From Apiospora phragmitis (taxonomy: Eukaryota > Ascomycota > Sordariomycetes > Amphisphaeriales > Apiosporaceae), in NCBI GenBank assembly GCA_038363925.1, contig JAQQWL010000006.1, forward strand, positions 4,506,501 to 4,570,500: a DNA stretch of 64,000 bases, in the 5' to 3' direction. The number at the start of each line of letters is the position of its first letter. Positions within the stretch are counted from its first letter, which is position 1. Under the pieces are notes generated by a model. The model was not told the origin of the DNA and did no database searches. It worked only from the letters and a program-made list of their open reading frames with translations. Below are positions 34,463-47,185 of this stretch, piece by piece. Made by a program: the position numbers and the translations under genes.

Positions 34463-34900
34463 CCGAGCTTTACCTCTTTTTATTATATTTAAAGGTTAAT
34501 AGGTCTAGTAGTAATGGTTTCTAGAGGAGGAGGACTCGCTAACGGATGTTATAGAGGATTAAGTCTTTACGGCATCCCTTAAAGGCTAGACTAATAAAGA
34601 GCTAGCTTTAGTATAGCTAAATAAGGTCTTTATCCCTTATATAAAGCTTAAAAACGAGGATTAATAGCGGCTTATTATCTTGGATAGCCACGTTAGCTAC
34701 GTAAGCGAGGACTTTATTGTAACGTGCTTAAAGTATAAGATATAGCTTCTCTTTCTTCCGGTATACTCGTCGTATTTATTATAACCCCTAGATTTTAATT
34801 CCTTTAATATGTTAAAGGATACTTACTATTAAAAGGTAACCCTATACTTTATAGGGTTTAATAATATAAATATAAGTAAAAAGAATTTCTTTTAATATTA
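34463..34900 (+). mobile_element. Pogo-like DNA transposon (copy 3), segment 2 of 3
   Basis: This 438-bp piece includes the repeated CCGAG. In one plus frame it reads FTASLKG-stop-TNKELALV-stop-LNKVFIPY, then RLIILDSHVSYVSEDF near 34670-34720, and LLFLPVYSSYLL-stop-PLDFN. These are the second and third catalytic Asp regions of a Fot1/pogo DDE transposase. Each stop is where the family has Trp or Gln, the change expected from CpA-to-TpA mutation on either strand. It ends in TATTA, the target duplication of gypsy element B. Confidence 0.88.
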
Positions 34901-35070
34901 TGTGAAAGTATATCGATCCCTAAATATTGGCAGTATGCAGGTGTGATAAAACAAAGTTAACGCTTGTTCCGTATATATTCTTTACGGGAATATAAGATAT
35001 TATAAAGAAACTAGAAGGAGAGGGGCCCGGGAGCTATAAGATATACGGATATTTCCTCCGTCCTATTATA
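34901..35070 (-). repeat. LTR of gypsy element B (3' LTR, left)
   Basis: 170 bp, begins TGTGAAAGTATATCGATCCC and contains GAGAGGGGCCCGGGAGCTAT. Its last bases are TATA instead of TACA. Confidence 0.92.
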
Positions 35071-38000
35071 ATTATCCCCCCTTTTATTTAGCAGTCCTTA
35101 CTATATTTTTAACGTAAGATTTTTAAGTAGTAAAAACGAATATGTTTCGTAATTTTTACGAGGTGCCTTAATAAGGGGTAATAAAAGTATAAAATAAATA
35201 AAAATAAAAAGATCGCGTATTATATTATTAACGCGTTAATAAATATTTTTAAGTAAATATATAAATAATCGTAATAAGTTCTTTATAATTTTAAGATAGG
35301 GTTATTCTAAAATTTAATTAACTCCTTCCGCTTTAATTAATAATAATCCGTCGTTTCGTACCACTATTTCGTTATTTATTTATACGTTTCTAAATAAAAA
35401 CTATCGCGAATCTCCTTTTTTATATTATAATAACCGCCGTTTTTTATCGCACCTAACTGCTTAATAATTACGATGGCGGTATTTTATTTATCGCGCTCGA
35501 TTCGTTTTATTATCTTTATATTTCGTCGTAGGCTTCCGTTTATAAACTTTTTATTAATAAACGCCCCGAGTTTAATTACTTTTTTATTAATCTTTAATCC
35601 TTAATTTACGGCTAGTTTAACTTTAAAATAAGTTATTATAGTAATAATAAGACTTACGAGGCTATAAGTTCGTTATATTAATTCGTTTTCGAGGCGTTTT
35701 AATTAAACTTTCCCGATAAGTTCTTAACGCGCTAGTCGGAAATTTTTAAATCGTTATTATCGTGTTTTCGGGCTTAGTGGAATACTTTTAGGAGGTTAAT
35801 AACGATAATATTTTTATTTTTCTTATCGAGCTCCGCCGTTATACAGGTAGTATTTTATACCGTCTTATCGTTTCTTTTTACCGCGTAGTAAAGGGTTATA
35901 AAGCCGAGTTCGAAATCTCTAGCTCGAAGAAGTTTATTAAAATAATAAGATTCCTACGGTAAGCTTTTAAGTCCCGACCCCGTTTTATTAACGGTAATAT
36001 TACGAATAAATAAGCCTAATTACTTATTATTAAAAGTACGCCTCGCGAAAAGACGTTTTATATAAGCGTTTCGCCTCTTTTAATATTAATATTATAAATA
36101 CCTTATATTTATTAATTATAAACCTATTCTACTAATATTTTATTAAATTATAAAAAAAGCCGACGTTTTCGAAATTATAATTTTACTACGCCTCCTCCAT
36201 TATAACCGTAGCTTTATTACTTAAAATATAGTTTTTAGTTTTATTAAAAAGCGAGCTTTCGTATTTTTCGCCTTTCTTTATAAAAATATCGCCAAAGATT
36301 AAGCTATTTATCTTAAAAACGAGTTAAGCCTTTTAAACTTAATATTTTAAATAATTATACTTTTAGGTTTTTATTTTAGTTTCTTTTTTATAATAAAATA
36401 AATTCCTTAGCGTAATATAAACTTCGTAACCAATTAACGAGGTATAAATGTTTTAGTTTTATTATTTAAATAAGTAAGTTCGAATCTTATCGGGGTCTGG
36501 CTTCGGCCTTTTTTTAAACTAATTAAATAAATAAATAATAAGGGTTTCAAGGCCGGTTTTACTTTTATAATAATAATTTATAAAACCTGCTTTTCCGTTT
36601 TATAACTAGTAATATAACCTAATTCTTTTTCTCGTACTAAGCCACTTTTATAAAAGCGTTTACTAAATTTTCAGCCGGTTCTTATTAATTATATTCGACG
36701 GGCTAACCCTTCTATTTTATTAAATAATATTATCGCTTTTCCTAATATATCTTTTCTTTAACTTCTTTTACTTCCTATTCTTTATTATTTTCTAACTCCG
36801 GTATCGGCAAGATATCAAAGGATATTACTTTCTATAACTCTAATAGCTAGATAGGGAATATATTATAAAAGCGAGAATACTTCTTTAATAAAGCCAGCCG
36901 GTACATTAACGTCCCGATACGCTTAAAAACTCGAAACGGACTAACGAATTTTAAAGCCAGTTTCTTATTCTAAATTTTTAAGTTCTTAATAAAAAGCCCT
37001 ATTATTTATCTAACTCTAAAAATAATTAATTTATAATAAGAATTATAATATTTCGCTTAAAATTTTATTACTTTTTTTTAACATTCTCTTATTCCTATTC
37101 GTAAGTTTTATAATTTTAATAACCTATCTTTAACTACTAATACCTCTCCCACAGGAGAGTCATCCTTAACGAATATATAAAAATCCGGCTAATAACTATA
37201 TATAACTTCGAATAATACTAACCTTATTATTAAATTTATTAAAAAATTAATAACATAAAATATTATATATAATAAATTCGGCCATAATTTAAAGTATTCC
37301 GCTATATAATACCTTAAATATGTTTTAAAAACCTGATTTATTTTCTCGGTTTAGCCATCTATTTATAAATAAAATATTATTAAATGCCTTAATTTTACTT
37401 TATTTTCAAAACAAAGTTATAATTAGAAGTTATTAATAAAAATTAAGCCCCTATCTAAAAAGAGCCCCTTCGGGCTACTAAACTAATACTTAATCTTCTT
37501 ATAAAATAACTATACTAACTTAGCGGCATTAATTATTTTCAATACGAAAAAAAAAAGAATAACTTATTATATTAATCTATTATTACGAAAATAATATTAA
37601 TAAACTATCGTCTATAAAAGGAATTAAGCAGGCCTATAATAAAATTTATACTATACTTTTTTCCTAAATAATTAAGCTAAGGTAATAAAGTAAGTTTATC
37701 ATACGAACAATAATATTTCGCTTTAAAGCCGAGATATATAACGTAAGCTTCTATATATATAACCACGTCTTTTATAAATCGGGCTAATAAAACTTTCTTT
37801 CGAAAAGTTTTATTATACGATCGCGCCCGAAATAACTACTAAAAAGGTTATTATAATATACCTATAATAACTATACTTAAAATAACGTTTATTTAAAGAT
37901 ATATACTTTTTTATTAAAATATAATAATCTATTTATTATTATCGCTTATTAATATCTCAAGTCCGCCTCGGCCTCTAAACCTCTCCGCCACCGTTAATAA

Positions 38001-41000
38001 GCCTCGTCCTTTCTTTAAGCTTAATTAATAAAGGTTTCCAAATTAGGACTAACTTCTAATAATAACGGGTCTTCTCGCTATACCGAATTTCTCGCTTTTT
38101 AACAAGTTATCGCTTAGGCTAGAATAACGCGTTTAAGCGTTAATCTTACCCTATATACTACCTAGGCTAGTACGCGAAGCCTACCTTTTAAAAAGCTAGT
38201 ATCTATTACTAACTTTCTTTTTAAAGTAAGTAATAATATTAAATTATTACCCGTATCGGTAATATAATCTAGCCGTCTTAACGGGCTATTAATAAAGTTA
38301 TTTTTACCCGGCTAATAAATAATTATAAAATTAAAAAGGGCCAAATATATATATTAATATACATAGTAATTATTTAACCTATTAATCTTTATAAAGCCTT
38401 ATAAGTTTCGATAATTCGAAAATACCTCGATAATATATTTTACCTTTTTTAAATAATACCTCTAATATTTAAAGTACGATATTATTATAAGCATTTTTTG
38501 GTTTAATATATTATAATTAAGCTCCGCCTTAGAAAACTTTTTAAAATAAAAAAAAAACCGGGTGCCAATAACCTCTAACACCCTTTTAAAACAGGGTTCC
38601 AGCTATTACGAACTTAGAAACGTTTATTTCTAACCGTACCAACTTCTTAGGATCGAAATAGGTCAAAAGCGGCGCCGTTTAAAAAGCTTATTTTAAGAGT
38701 ATAAAAACTGTTTTAATAAGGCTATCTAAATAGAATGCTCTTACCTTCTATCTAGTTTCGCTACTTTTAAATAACCTTATTAATGGGGTAATAATTTCAA
38801 AATACCCTTTTATAAAACGTCGGTAAAAGTTATAAAACTTTAAAAAGATTTAAAAGTTATAAACAGATATCGGCGCTAATTAATCCTTAATTATATCGAT
38901 TTTTAAAAGATTTATAAATACCCCTTTTATAAAGATATAATACTTTAAGAATTTTAAAGACTTTTAAAAGAATTAATATTTAAATAGTTTTACGTATAAG
39001 TCGGCTTTTAAAAGCTTTTCGACCATTTATTATAAATATTTCGTATAGGTTTTTTTATTTAAAAAGTAAATTAAAATATTATCGATATATATTATATAAT
39101 AAATATCTATTAAGTTTCTTAAATATTATAAAATATAATATTAAAAAATAGCCAGGGTATTAATAAAGTTTATCGTTATTATTAAAAACTCGAAATAGCC
39201 GTATTAAGTTCGAAACGCCGTTTTCTACTCGTCCCTACGCTTAATACGGATACGGTAATACGTATTCTTAAAGTCGATTTTAAAAAAAATTATAAATTAA
39301 AAGATTTTATTTAATAACTCCGAAATAAGGGGTAAAATATACCGGTTTTTAATAATAACGCTATTTAATCCTTTATAATTAATATAAAAACGCAAGGTTC
39401 TATCTTTTTTTAAAACGAAAAAGATAAAGGCCCCCGTTAGACTTTATAATTTTTAAATCTTCCCCCCTTTTTTTATTTTATCTAACCATTCTCGTAATAT
39501 TTAAAATTCGGAATATAATAAAGGGTAAATAAGTCAGTAAAAAGGCTTTATCCCGGGTTCGAGATTAATAATATAACTAGCTACTCGGTCCGACGGGAAG
39601 ATATCACATTTTTCGGTTTTAAAAAAAGTAGTTAGGTATTAGATATAGCTAGGAATACAAAGTAAAGCCCCTTCCCGAGCGTTTTTCCCTCCTTTTATAC
39701 CTCTTCTCGCGAAGATATAATAGTATAATAAAAGGTATTACTTTTATAGGCGTAATAGAAAAGGCGAGGGTTTATAAGCTAGACTTTAATTACGTTAATA
39801 AAGAATTATTAACGGTTTTTTCTTACGTTAATAACCAGTTTTAACTCTTATATAACTTTATAAAATAATAAGACCGGGGTATTTTTATAGCGAAAGTCCC
39901 GGTCGATAATAACGTAAAAACGTCGGATCCGTTTCGTGGCCCCTTAGAAATCAATAAAATCAAACTTTATTTAATAAACACCGTAAGTAAAAATATATAA
40001 ATTATTAATAAAACTAATAGATATTATTTATAAAAAGGTTTAAAATAATTTAACCTGTAGAACGAAAATATGACTAATTATATCTACCTTAAAGTACATA
40101 TCTAAATTAAGATAAATAGAAATTAGCGTTATACGTAATAAAAGAGTAACGATTATAATAAGGGCTTATAAAGTTTTAAATACCCTTATAAAGAGATCCT
40201 TACTCGAAAAGGGTATACCTTTATTTAAAATTTTTTCCCGTTTCCCGAAATTCGTTATATTAATATTTAATTTTTAATAAAATATTTATTAATATAATAT
40301 TTTTTTTTATTATATTAATAATAAATAATATAGTTTAGATTTAAGTAACTCGCGGTACCGTTCCGTGTTAGTCCGGCTTATATATTTTTAAGGTAAAACG
40401 GTAAAATAGATACGTTCTATTTCTTTTTATAATTCGGCGGGCCTTACCTTTTACGCTTAGAATCCCTAGGTTCCGGATTATCCGAACTAGCGTAACTTCG
40501 CGGGCCTTTAACGGGCGTTATTATTATTCGGTTTTTTATATTCCTTTTTTTATTAATTTTAGTAAAATTTTTTACTTTCTTTTTATTAAATCGATTATAT
40601 TATTTCGTTATTCCGGAATATTATTATAATAATTTATAATATTATAACGTAAAAATTAAAAGAGCTTATTAAAAAAATAATATATACGTTTTCGATTAGA
40701 GCGCGGGCGGACCTAGCTTTTTAAAGAGGTTAGGTATTTATAAAACTACTGCGGATCCTGGTTTAGGAGTTAGTACGCCTTTTTTAATTAAGAATTAATT
40801 ATAGCGGCTTTATTAATAAAGCTCCGAATAACCGCCCGCGTTTATTTTAAAAAGGTTATTTAATAATATTTTAATTATTTCGATTTATATTCGAAGGCGT
40901 ATTATTTTTTTAAGCGAAATTATTATTTTATTTTTTAAATTATTTAATTACGTACGTATAAAATCCTAGCGTAAACGTTACGGTAATGTTTTAAAATAGT

Positions 41001-41593
41001 TTTATAAATTATTTATAACTTTTTAACTTAACTTTTCTACCATACTTTAATAAAAATTAAATTAAATTAATTATATTAGAACTTAATTAATTTATTAAAG
41101 TTTAAATCGAGATCGCTAACTAATAAGGTTCCGTTAATATCGCTATTTAAAAATAAATTATTAATAGGGTTTAAGTTATACCCTTTTAATTTTAAAAAGG
41201 TATTAGTTTCGCCGCCCGATAAGTTTAAAAAAGATAAAAAGTTTTTTACGTTTCTATCCTTTTATTAAGAGGCTTATTTCTTAACTTTTTTAAAGCGTTT
41301 TTTAAATAACGACCGTTTAAGCTTTAATTAATCGAGCTCTTTTTAAAGGCATACTTTTAAAGGTACGTCGGGGGGAACGTCGGGCCCGATAATAAATAAG
41401 GGATTATTAGTAATATCTGTAGCTGCTCTTGCCTCTTTTTCTTTTTCTTTTTTTAAGAGGGGGATTTGTCGGTCCTTCGTTTTCGCCATCCTTAACGGTC
41501 GTGTTTAAAGGATTGGGGGCTATAAAAATTCTCCCTTTTTTCCTCGAAATCGATATTACTAATAAGTAGGTTATATTATAAAAGCGTTAGAAT

Positions 41594-41763
41594 TATAAAA
41601 ATATATCGATCCCTAGGTATTAATAATATATAAATATAATAGAATAAAGTTAACGCTTATCCCGTATATATTCTTTACGGGAATATGGGATATTATAAAA
41701 AAACTAGAAAGAGAGGGGCCCGGGAGCTATAGGACGTACGGATGCTTCCTCCGTCCTGTTACA
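41594..41763 (-). repeat. LTR of gypsy element B (5' LTR, right)
   Basis: 170 bp, the partner of 34901-35070, ending GTCCTGTTACA. The shared GAGAGGGGCCCGGGAGCTAT block is perfectly conserved. Confidence 0.92.
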
Positions 41764-42477
41764 TATTACGAGCTAGTTAAAAGGTTTATTTTTTAGCCGT
41801 ATATAATAACTAGCGGCTAAGCCGTAATTAATATATTCTTTCGCGATATTAATAAGCCTTTTAATAGCCGGAACCGGAGGATAAAAAACCAAGTAGAGGC
41901 AGAACTATTTAAACCTCCCCCCGACGTTTTCGATAAATAATTCTCTTTTATAACGTTATTAATACCTACGATTAGCCGCTAAATTAAAGAGTTAACAGAT
42001 ACGCTTAGTAGTAATAATATTATTTTCGATAGCGCGACGCGCCGGGTTTTATTCCGGCAGCTCTAAAAGAGTCTAAATACTTTAAACGGCTAGATCGGCT
42101 AACTAGAACACGAGAAGTTAGTTTTAAAAGGTAATTTAGAGAAAAAAAGAAGTAAAAAGAAGAAAAGAGTAATGCCTAACCTTAATTAAAAGTTTACGCG
42201 TATACGAGATACTATAATAATTAAAAGGGAAATAAATAGCGTTATACCGGAACCCTAGGCTATTACTCCTTTATTATCGGCGTCGAAAGCCGTTATAATT
42301 AAATCTAACTTTAAATTTGAAATTAAAAGTATTATAGAAGCGTTTCGAGACTAAAACGGTGTTTTTAAGATTTTATATTAATTTTTAATTAAATTATTCG
42401 TATTATTATTATATAGTATTGTTATTAGTTTTTAAGGTCGCTATTATATAAGGTGACCGTAGTACCGTTAGCTAGCT
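41764..42477 (+). mobile_element. Pogo-like DNA transposon (copy 3), segment 3 of 3
   Basis: This is the 3' end of the pogo-like element, continuing from segment 2. The decayed frame reads YYELVKRF, then VEAELFKPPPDVFDK, then a Lys/Arg-rich stretch, as in Fot1-type transposase C-termini. It closes with the inverted repeat CCGTAGTACCGTTAGCTAGCT followed by TA, the partner of the left terminus at 25963 with only C/T and G/A differences. Confidence 0.85.
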
Positions 42478-42860
42478 TAATACTTATTTTATTTTAAGTT
42501 AATATATAATATTAATAAATTTTAAAAATTAAAAAACTTTAATAAAATAAAAATTATAACTTAAATTAATATACTTATTATAATAATTGTTATAAAATAA
42601 ATATTAATTTAATATATATTATATATTTAAAGTATTAAATTAACGCTTTAATATAGAATTTATTATAATAAATCTTTAATATATATATAAAATAAATTAA
42701 TTAAATAAAAAATTAATAAAGCGTTATTTTAAGAAAAAATAAAACCCTTATAAAGAAATCTTTATTACGATGCTATATATAAATAAAATAAACTATTCTT
42801 AAGTAGCGCACCCCTGCTAGGGTGTTTTAACCGCTGACTTCTATTGCGTTGCTCCTAAGC
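42478..42860. other. AT-rich right margin of island
   Basis: RIP-type A+T-rich DNA continues to about 42790. Composition then returns to normal within some 40 bases at the tail of the next gene. No element was assigned. Confidence 0.5.
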
Positions 42861-43929
42861 TCAACCCTGCTCCGGTGACTTCCAGGCAAGCCATACTTGC
42901 AAAGCCCCTTCCAGGCTTTATATAATACCGAAGAAGATAGTCACAATGAAAACCAGTATAGCAACCTAGAACGTATACCACTGGACCCCGTTCCGCCGGT
43001 CGTGCCACCACTGCATCATAGTCTGCGGCCGGGCGTCATCCAGCGCCTGCTTCAGGATGACGAGGCGATTGTTCCAGTACCGGAAGCTCTCGTATCGCCG
43101 CTCGTGGGTCCAGAGGCTCCCGCAGTGCAGCATAGCCGGGTCGAGCACGAGGTCGCGGCCCTGGCCCTTGCTGATTTGGGCGCCGAGCCACTTCTGCGTC
43201 GCGGCGTCGTTCTGCGGGAACAGGAGCGAGAAGATGCGGAGCGTCTCGTCCAAGAATCCCGCGGGGAAGAGGGGTTGAGATGGCTTGCTCGTTACCGCGT
43301 GCCTGTTCTGGAACTGGAGGAAGGATAGGCAGCTGAAGACCAAGATTTTGCGGTCGTCGTCGACGAGACGAAGGTGGTCCGCCAGGTTCGGCGTCCACCT
43401 CGACCTCCATCCCGCCAATCTTCTACAGGTTCAACGCCGTCAACATCTTGCTGATCTGGGCATTCTCGGGGTTCAGCTGTTGCTCCTGCTGCGCGCCGAA
43501 ACAGCGCTCCGTGAAGTCCACTATGGTGCCGCTGTCCCAGTGTAGCGTCCTGGGGCCCGGCAGACCGTTCGGCGGGTCGCCAACGGCGACCATCAGGAGC
43601 AGCCTTGCGCAGAGATTGATCGCGCAGTTGGCGGCATCCGTGTCGCCGAATGAGGAGGCTGCGTGGGACTGCAGGATGTCGCCTCGCGCCCGGGTCTGGA
43701 GGACCATGTTGGCCAGGCGGACAATGTCGTTGTGCGTGGACACGGAAACGTGCAGACCGCCGTCCAGGAGGAACTGTAGGCACTGCGTAGAGTAATACTG
43801 GAAGTATGGCAGCATGCTGCGCACGTCGTCTTCAGTCGGCGCTAATTGCCCCCATAGCTGGCACATCAAACCGTGTCTGATCTCTTCTCCTATGATACCA
43901 ACCAGCCTGGTTTCTAACCTAGGCAACAC
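42861..43929 (-). pseudogene. Conserved fungal membrane-protein gene with RIP-type stops
   Basis: The minus-strand frame can be read from about 43929 to TGA 42861-42863, roughly 355 residues. It matches a common fungal family of unknown function whose end is MQWWHDRRNGVQWYTF followed by a membrane helix and SLEGALQVW. Three in-frame stops interrupt it: TAG 43423-43425 (from CAG or similar), TAG 42966-42968 at the invariant Trp after WYTF, and TAA 42918-42920 before SLEGALQ (from CAA). All three fit CpA-to-TpA change. A +1 shift lies near 43395-43410 (MEV/RWTPNLADHL). The helix VAILVFIVTIFFGII is still recognisable between the last two stops. The gene borders the island, so RIP seems to have spread into it. 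The true 5' end is not certain. Confidence 0.75.
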
Positions 43930-44119
43930 GACTATGGATTGGAATTCCTTGGCTAACTATATGGGATGTTAACATAACTTGGTATCAGGCTTAAAGGCAA
44001 TCGGGGATATAATAAAGGAGAAAAACATAAGACAAACCCCCAACGCCATTGCCCAAGTCTAAAACATTCTTCCAGTGCATGAAAAGCAGTTCTTAACACA
44101 ATCATTCAACTTAATTTCA

Positions 44120-46173
44120 TCATACCCCAGAACTCCCATACCCCTCAAGATTGCCCGAAGCAGTCGAAGAACCCGTCCCTCCTCTGTCCCTTCGCTGCCG
44201 CTGCCGATGCCCCATCAAAGACGCCCTCTCTCCATCTTCGTCTTCCTCGCCTTCTCCGACTTGTTGGTTTGGGTGTTGCTTTTGCTGGAACGCCCGGCTC
44301 TGGAAGTAGACGTACAGCGTCAGGGATACACTGACGACGGTCCCCGAAGCCGCGAAGAACACGTTGATGGGGACGGGGTTGCCATCCAGCGGCCCATGCG
44401 TAAGGGCGTCCAGGGCCGGCTGGATGATGTTCGACAGGCCCGAGGCGCAGGTGATAGTGCCGTAGATACGACCAAACGTGGCGAAGCCGAAGACTTTGGT
44501 GACGTAGTCACTAGATGAAGGGAATTAGCACTGATGCATATTCGATTTACTAGGGAAAGGGGTGAAGGGGGAAAGTACTTACGACATGGTAGAGTAATAC
44601 AGCGGCCGAAACAAGACAAACGCCACCACCGTCAGGTATCCCGCCCAGACGTACGGCAAGCAGTTCAGCACGCCCAGCCCCACGATGAGCGCGCTCAGCA
44701 CGGCCAGGATGACGGTGACGCTGAACTCGTTAAGAATCAGGCCGATCAGTGGCGTCGACGCGACACCCGCGACGGGCAGCGCGACGTCGAAGAACTCGTT
44801 GATACGGCGGGCCGCTACCAGGTCCTCGCCGAGCATGTACTGGTACTGCGCCCGCAGCGTGGCAATAAAATAGTTCATCCGCAGCATCTGCAGCATTGTG
44901 AGTATCAGTATCAGCCCGAACCACGGCGTCGCCATCTGCCGCCCCACCGGCAGTCCGTGCAGCACGCCCCAGACCCCGCTGGCCTCTTGCCGCCGCTCGA
45001 GCCTATCTTCTCGCTTGCGGCGCTCGCGCGAGCCCCCCGCCACGGTCTCGATGCGCTTGACTTTCGCGTGGCGGGCCTGCGCCCTTCCGGCTCGGGCCGC
45101 GCGGCGTTGTGCGTCGGTATCCAGCTCGTCGTCGGAGCTGTGGGCGTCGTAGCGCGCCGTCTTGGCGCGGTCGAGGCGGTCCTGGATCTGGGGCATGGCA
45201 TGGTACGCGTGGGCGGGCATGAAGCTCAGCTCGGCCAGGACAATGAGGACGGGCACAATCAAATAAGCGAGGAAGAAGTGCTGCGGCTTCAGGCGGCCGC
45301 CGGAGGCCTCGTAGGCCATACGGTAGAAGAGGAACACGGCCGCGGACGCGTCGAAGGCGCCCGTCACGAGCGCCATGACGACGCCGGTGTAGCGCGGAAA
45401 TGCGTTAGCGAGCTGGAAGCTCGGCACGAAAATGTAGGTGCCGCCGAGCCCTAACAAAAGATTGCCGACGAGGTAGCCGTCCAGCCAGGACGGGATCACC
45501 CTGCTTTTGGTGAACGCGGCCGCCATGAGCAGGCTGCCGACGGCTAACACGGCGGCCGCGATCAGGTAGCAGGTGCGCCGGCCCCGCTTGTCGAGGGTGA
45601 AGCCGGCGAAGATGGTGGAGACGTTGAGGGTGACGGAGGCCAGAATGAAGAACAGGTTGAGCCGCATGTCCTGCGCGGCGCACGGCTTGTTGTTGTTTTC
45701 GCTGCTACCATGCTGGCCCAGTCCGGTGGGCACAGGTCCGAGTAGACACCCTCGGCGATAAGGACGGGCTTAAGGGCAGCAAAACCGCATACGATGCCCG
45801 AAGCTACCGCGCACACGAAGATGGCGAATCCCACCTGAGCTATATGTAATAATACCGAATCAGCAAGCCCTCCGAGAATGAGCGATAGCAATTACTCAAT
45901 GAATGCGAATGGATGACAGAGCAACGCGAAATAGTCTTACCTGCTCGCAAGAATGTGGAGGCATTGTACGCTGCTATGGAAGTCAGGATCGGGAAAGTGA
46001 GTATACTCGGCCTTCTTGTCACCAAAGGCATCGTAGCTTATCGTGCTCCATTTCGCGCTCTTGCGCGGCGGCGGCGAGGAGCTCTGGGTCGTCGTCCGGG
46101 GCGGTGCGGCTGGACTGTCTCGCAGCCCGAGGTCGACTGATTCAGGGGCAGCCCGGCGTTGTGCTACGGACAT
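44120..46173 (-). CDS. MFS transporter, Fmp42-like
   Basis: Exons are 46031 (or 46173)-45941, 45839-44583 and 44510-44120, joined as FLRA-AQVGFAIF and YSTMS-DYVTKVFG. From ATG 46031, and with one base restored in exon 2, the product is 579 residues. It matches Fmp42/SLC43-type transporters: CGFAALKPVLIAEGVYSDLC, QDMRLNLFFILASVTLNVS, GFTLDKRGRRTCYL, a cytosolic Arg/Ala-rich loop (about 250-320) and an acidic Ser-rich tail. Yeast Fmp42 is reported in mitochondrial and vacuolar preparations; the substrate is unsettled. The shift is at the GGG run 45728-45730; one more base gives LCPTGLGQHGSSENNNK. ATG 46173 opens a plausible N-terminal extension (MSVAQRRAAPESVDLG) but needs another shift near 46010-46030, so the start is open. 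Confidence 0.82.
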
Positions 46174-47185
46174 GGTACCAAATTATTGGAGAAAGGACCC
46201 AGTTCAATTACTGCCAATTCGTATGACTCTCCCCGAATATTTCCAAAGAAAAAAAAGCAAAGCCTCCTTGCGCCGCACGCTCATCAATACGACACAAAGT
46301 CAAGTTCTGTAAGTAAGATTATATAAATAGTATCCGAGGGTATCGACAGCCATGGTCGTCTGATTCTCGGGGGTTCCATGATGCAATGTTGATGAGGGTC
46401 GAAGAATCTAGATCCATGCAGCAGGTGGGGCTGGCTTGTTGCAGAAGAAGTTCTTGGAAGCTCTTCCACAGCGGAACATAACTACCGACAGCTTTCAACA
46501 TAGTCGTGTGACTATTTAGATCTGATGCGGCTGCATTTCGAAATCGATCTTCTCTTTTGCCAGAGCATCGAAAAGATACCACTGTAATTGGTCGGAGCTG
46601 AGAAGGACTTTGGACCAGAAGAGACCATCACAAGCGGTTTGCGGGAGCGCTAGGGAAATACAGCCAGTGGGTAAGCAGATAACGCTTACAGCTCAGTAGC
46701 CTGATTCAGTCTCCATCTTGTTCATTAGTCGCATGGTCGAGAGATGGAAGATAAATGAAACATAAAGTTGTACAGCAATCGGGTTTAAGGTGTTGATCAT
46801 GCCGGACAAAATGTTCCGTAGCGTGGGGGGACGGCCAGTCCCGTGTCGTGCCAGAAACCACCAACTCAATCGGAACAAATTCCTAGCAGAAAGGGGTAAC
46901 AGCGCGCAAAAGGTGCTGCAATCCACCACATCTCCCGTCAAGCATCAAGCAATAGCTCATCATTGATCATTACAAAATCTATCAACAAAACAGAAATGAG
47001 AAAACGTATACGTATAGGGGTATCCTCGAATCCAACCACAGCAATCAAGTGCCTGCGCGTTGTTTAATACTCCAACCACACGTCTCTCCATCCCAACGTA
47101 GTACAGTACACATTACATAGTAGTCCCATCCATTCCATTCCAGTGTCATTCTCATCGCGCGGTCGTTAGTTCCTCACTCATCAAA
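46174..47185. other. Intergenic spacer, no gene seen
   Basis: Promoter of the Fmp42-like gene and 3' UTR of the kinesin gene (stop at 47186). Short frames at 46284-46582 and 46693-46941 show no recognisable product or gene structure. Confidence 0.5.

Larger units (their letters stand above)
34901..41763 (-). mobile_element. Gypsy (Ty3-type) LTR retrotransposon B, RIP-inactivated
   Basis: This 6.86-kb element has two LTRs of exactly 170 bp and a 5-bp target duplication TATTA at 34896-34900 and 41764-41768. On the minus strand the LTR starts TGTAACAGGACGGAGGAAGC. A polypurine tract (AAAAGGGGGGATAAT) adjoins the left LTR, giving leftward orientation. Reverse transcriptase is recognisable at 39078-39089 on the minus strand (YIIYIDNILIYF, from YIDDILIYS). 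It differs from element A in LTR length and sequence, so it is a separate family. No intact frame remains. Confidence 0.92.
20140..42860. other. RIP-mutated AT-rich transposon island
   Basis: For 22.7 kb the DNA is extremely A+T-rich. Remaining C is mostly in CpG or pyrimidine contexts, CpA is almost absent and TpA is everywhere. No long open frame survives apart from chance ones. This is the footprint of repeat-induced point mutation. Terminal repeats, target duplications and transposase or reverse transcriptase motifs with CAG/CAA/TGG changed to stop codons identify three pogo-like DNA elements, two gypsy retrotransposons and one solo LTR, listed separately. Such blocks are usually H3K9me3 heterochromatin; that is inference here. 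Confidence 0.93.

Noticed and set aside
36470..36500. B-box-like AGTTCGAATCTTATCGG in the island
   Set aside because: No A box or cloverleaf; lies inside gypsy element B.
20140..42860. Island as a possible centromere core
   Set aside because: RIP-mutated AT-rich DNA would fit, but 22.7 kb resolved into a few nested elements is explained by transposons alone; CENP-A mapping would be needed.
42897..45454. Plus-strand frames of 143 and 306 codons
   Set aside because: Antisense shadows of the broken membrane-protein gene and the Fmp42-like gene.
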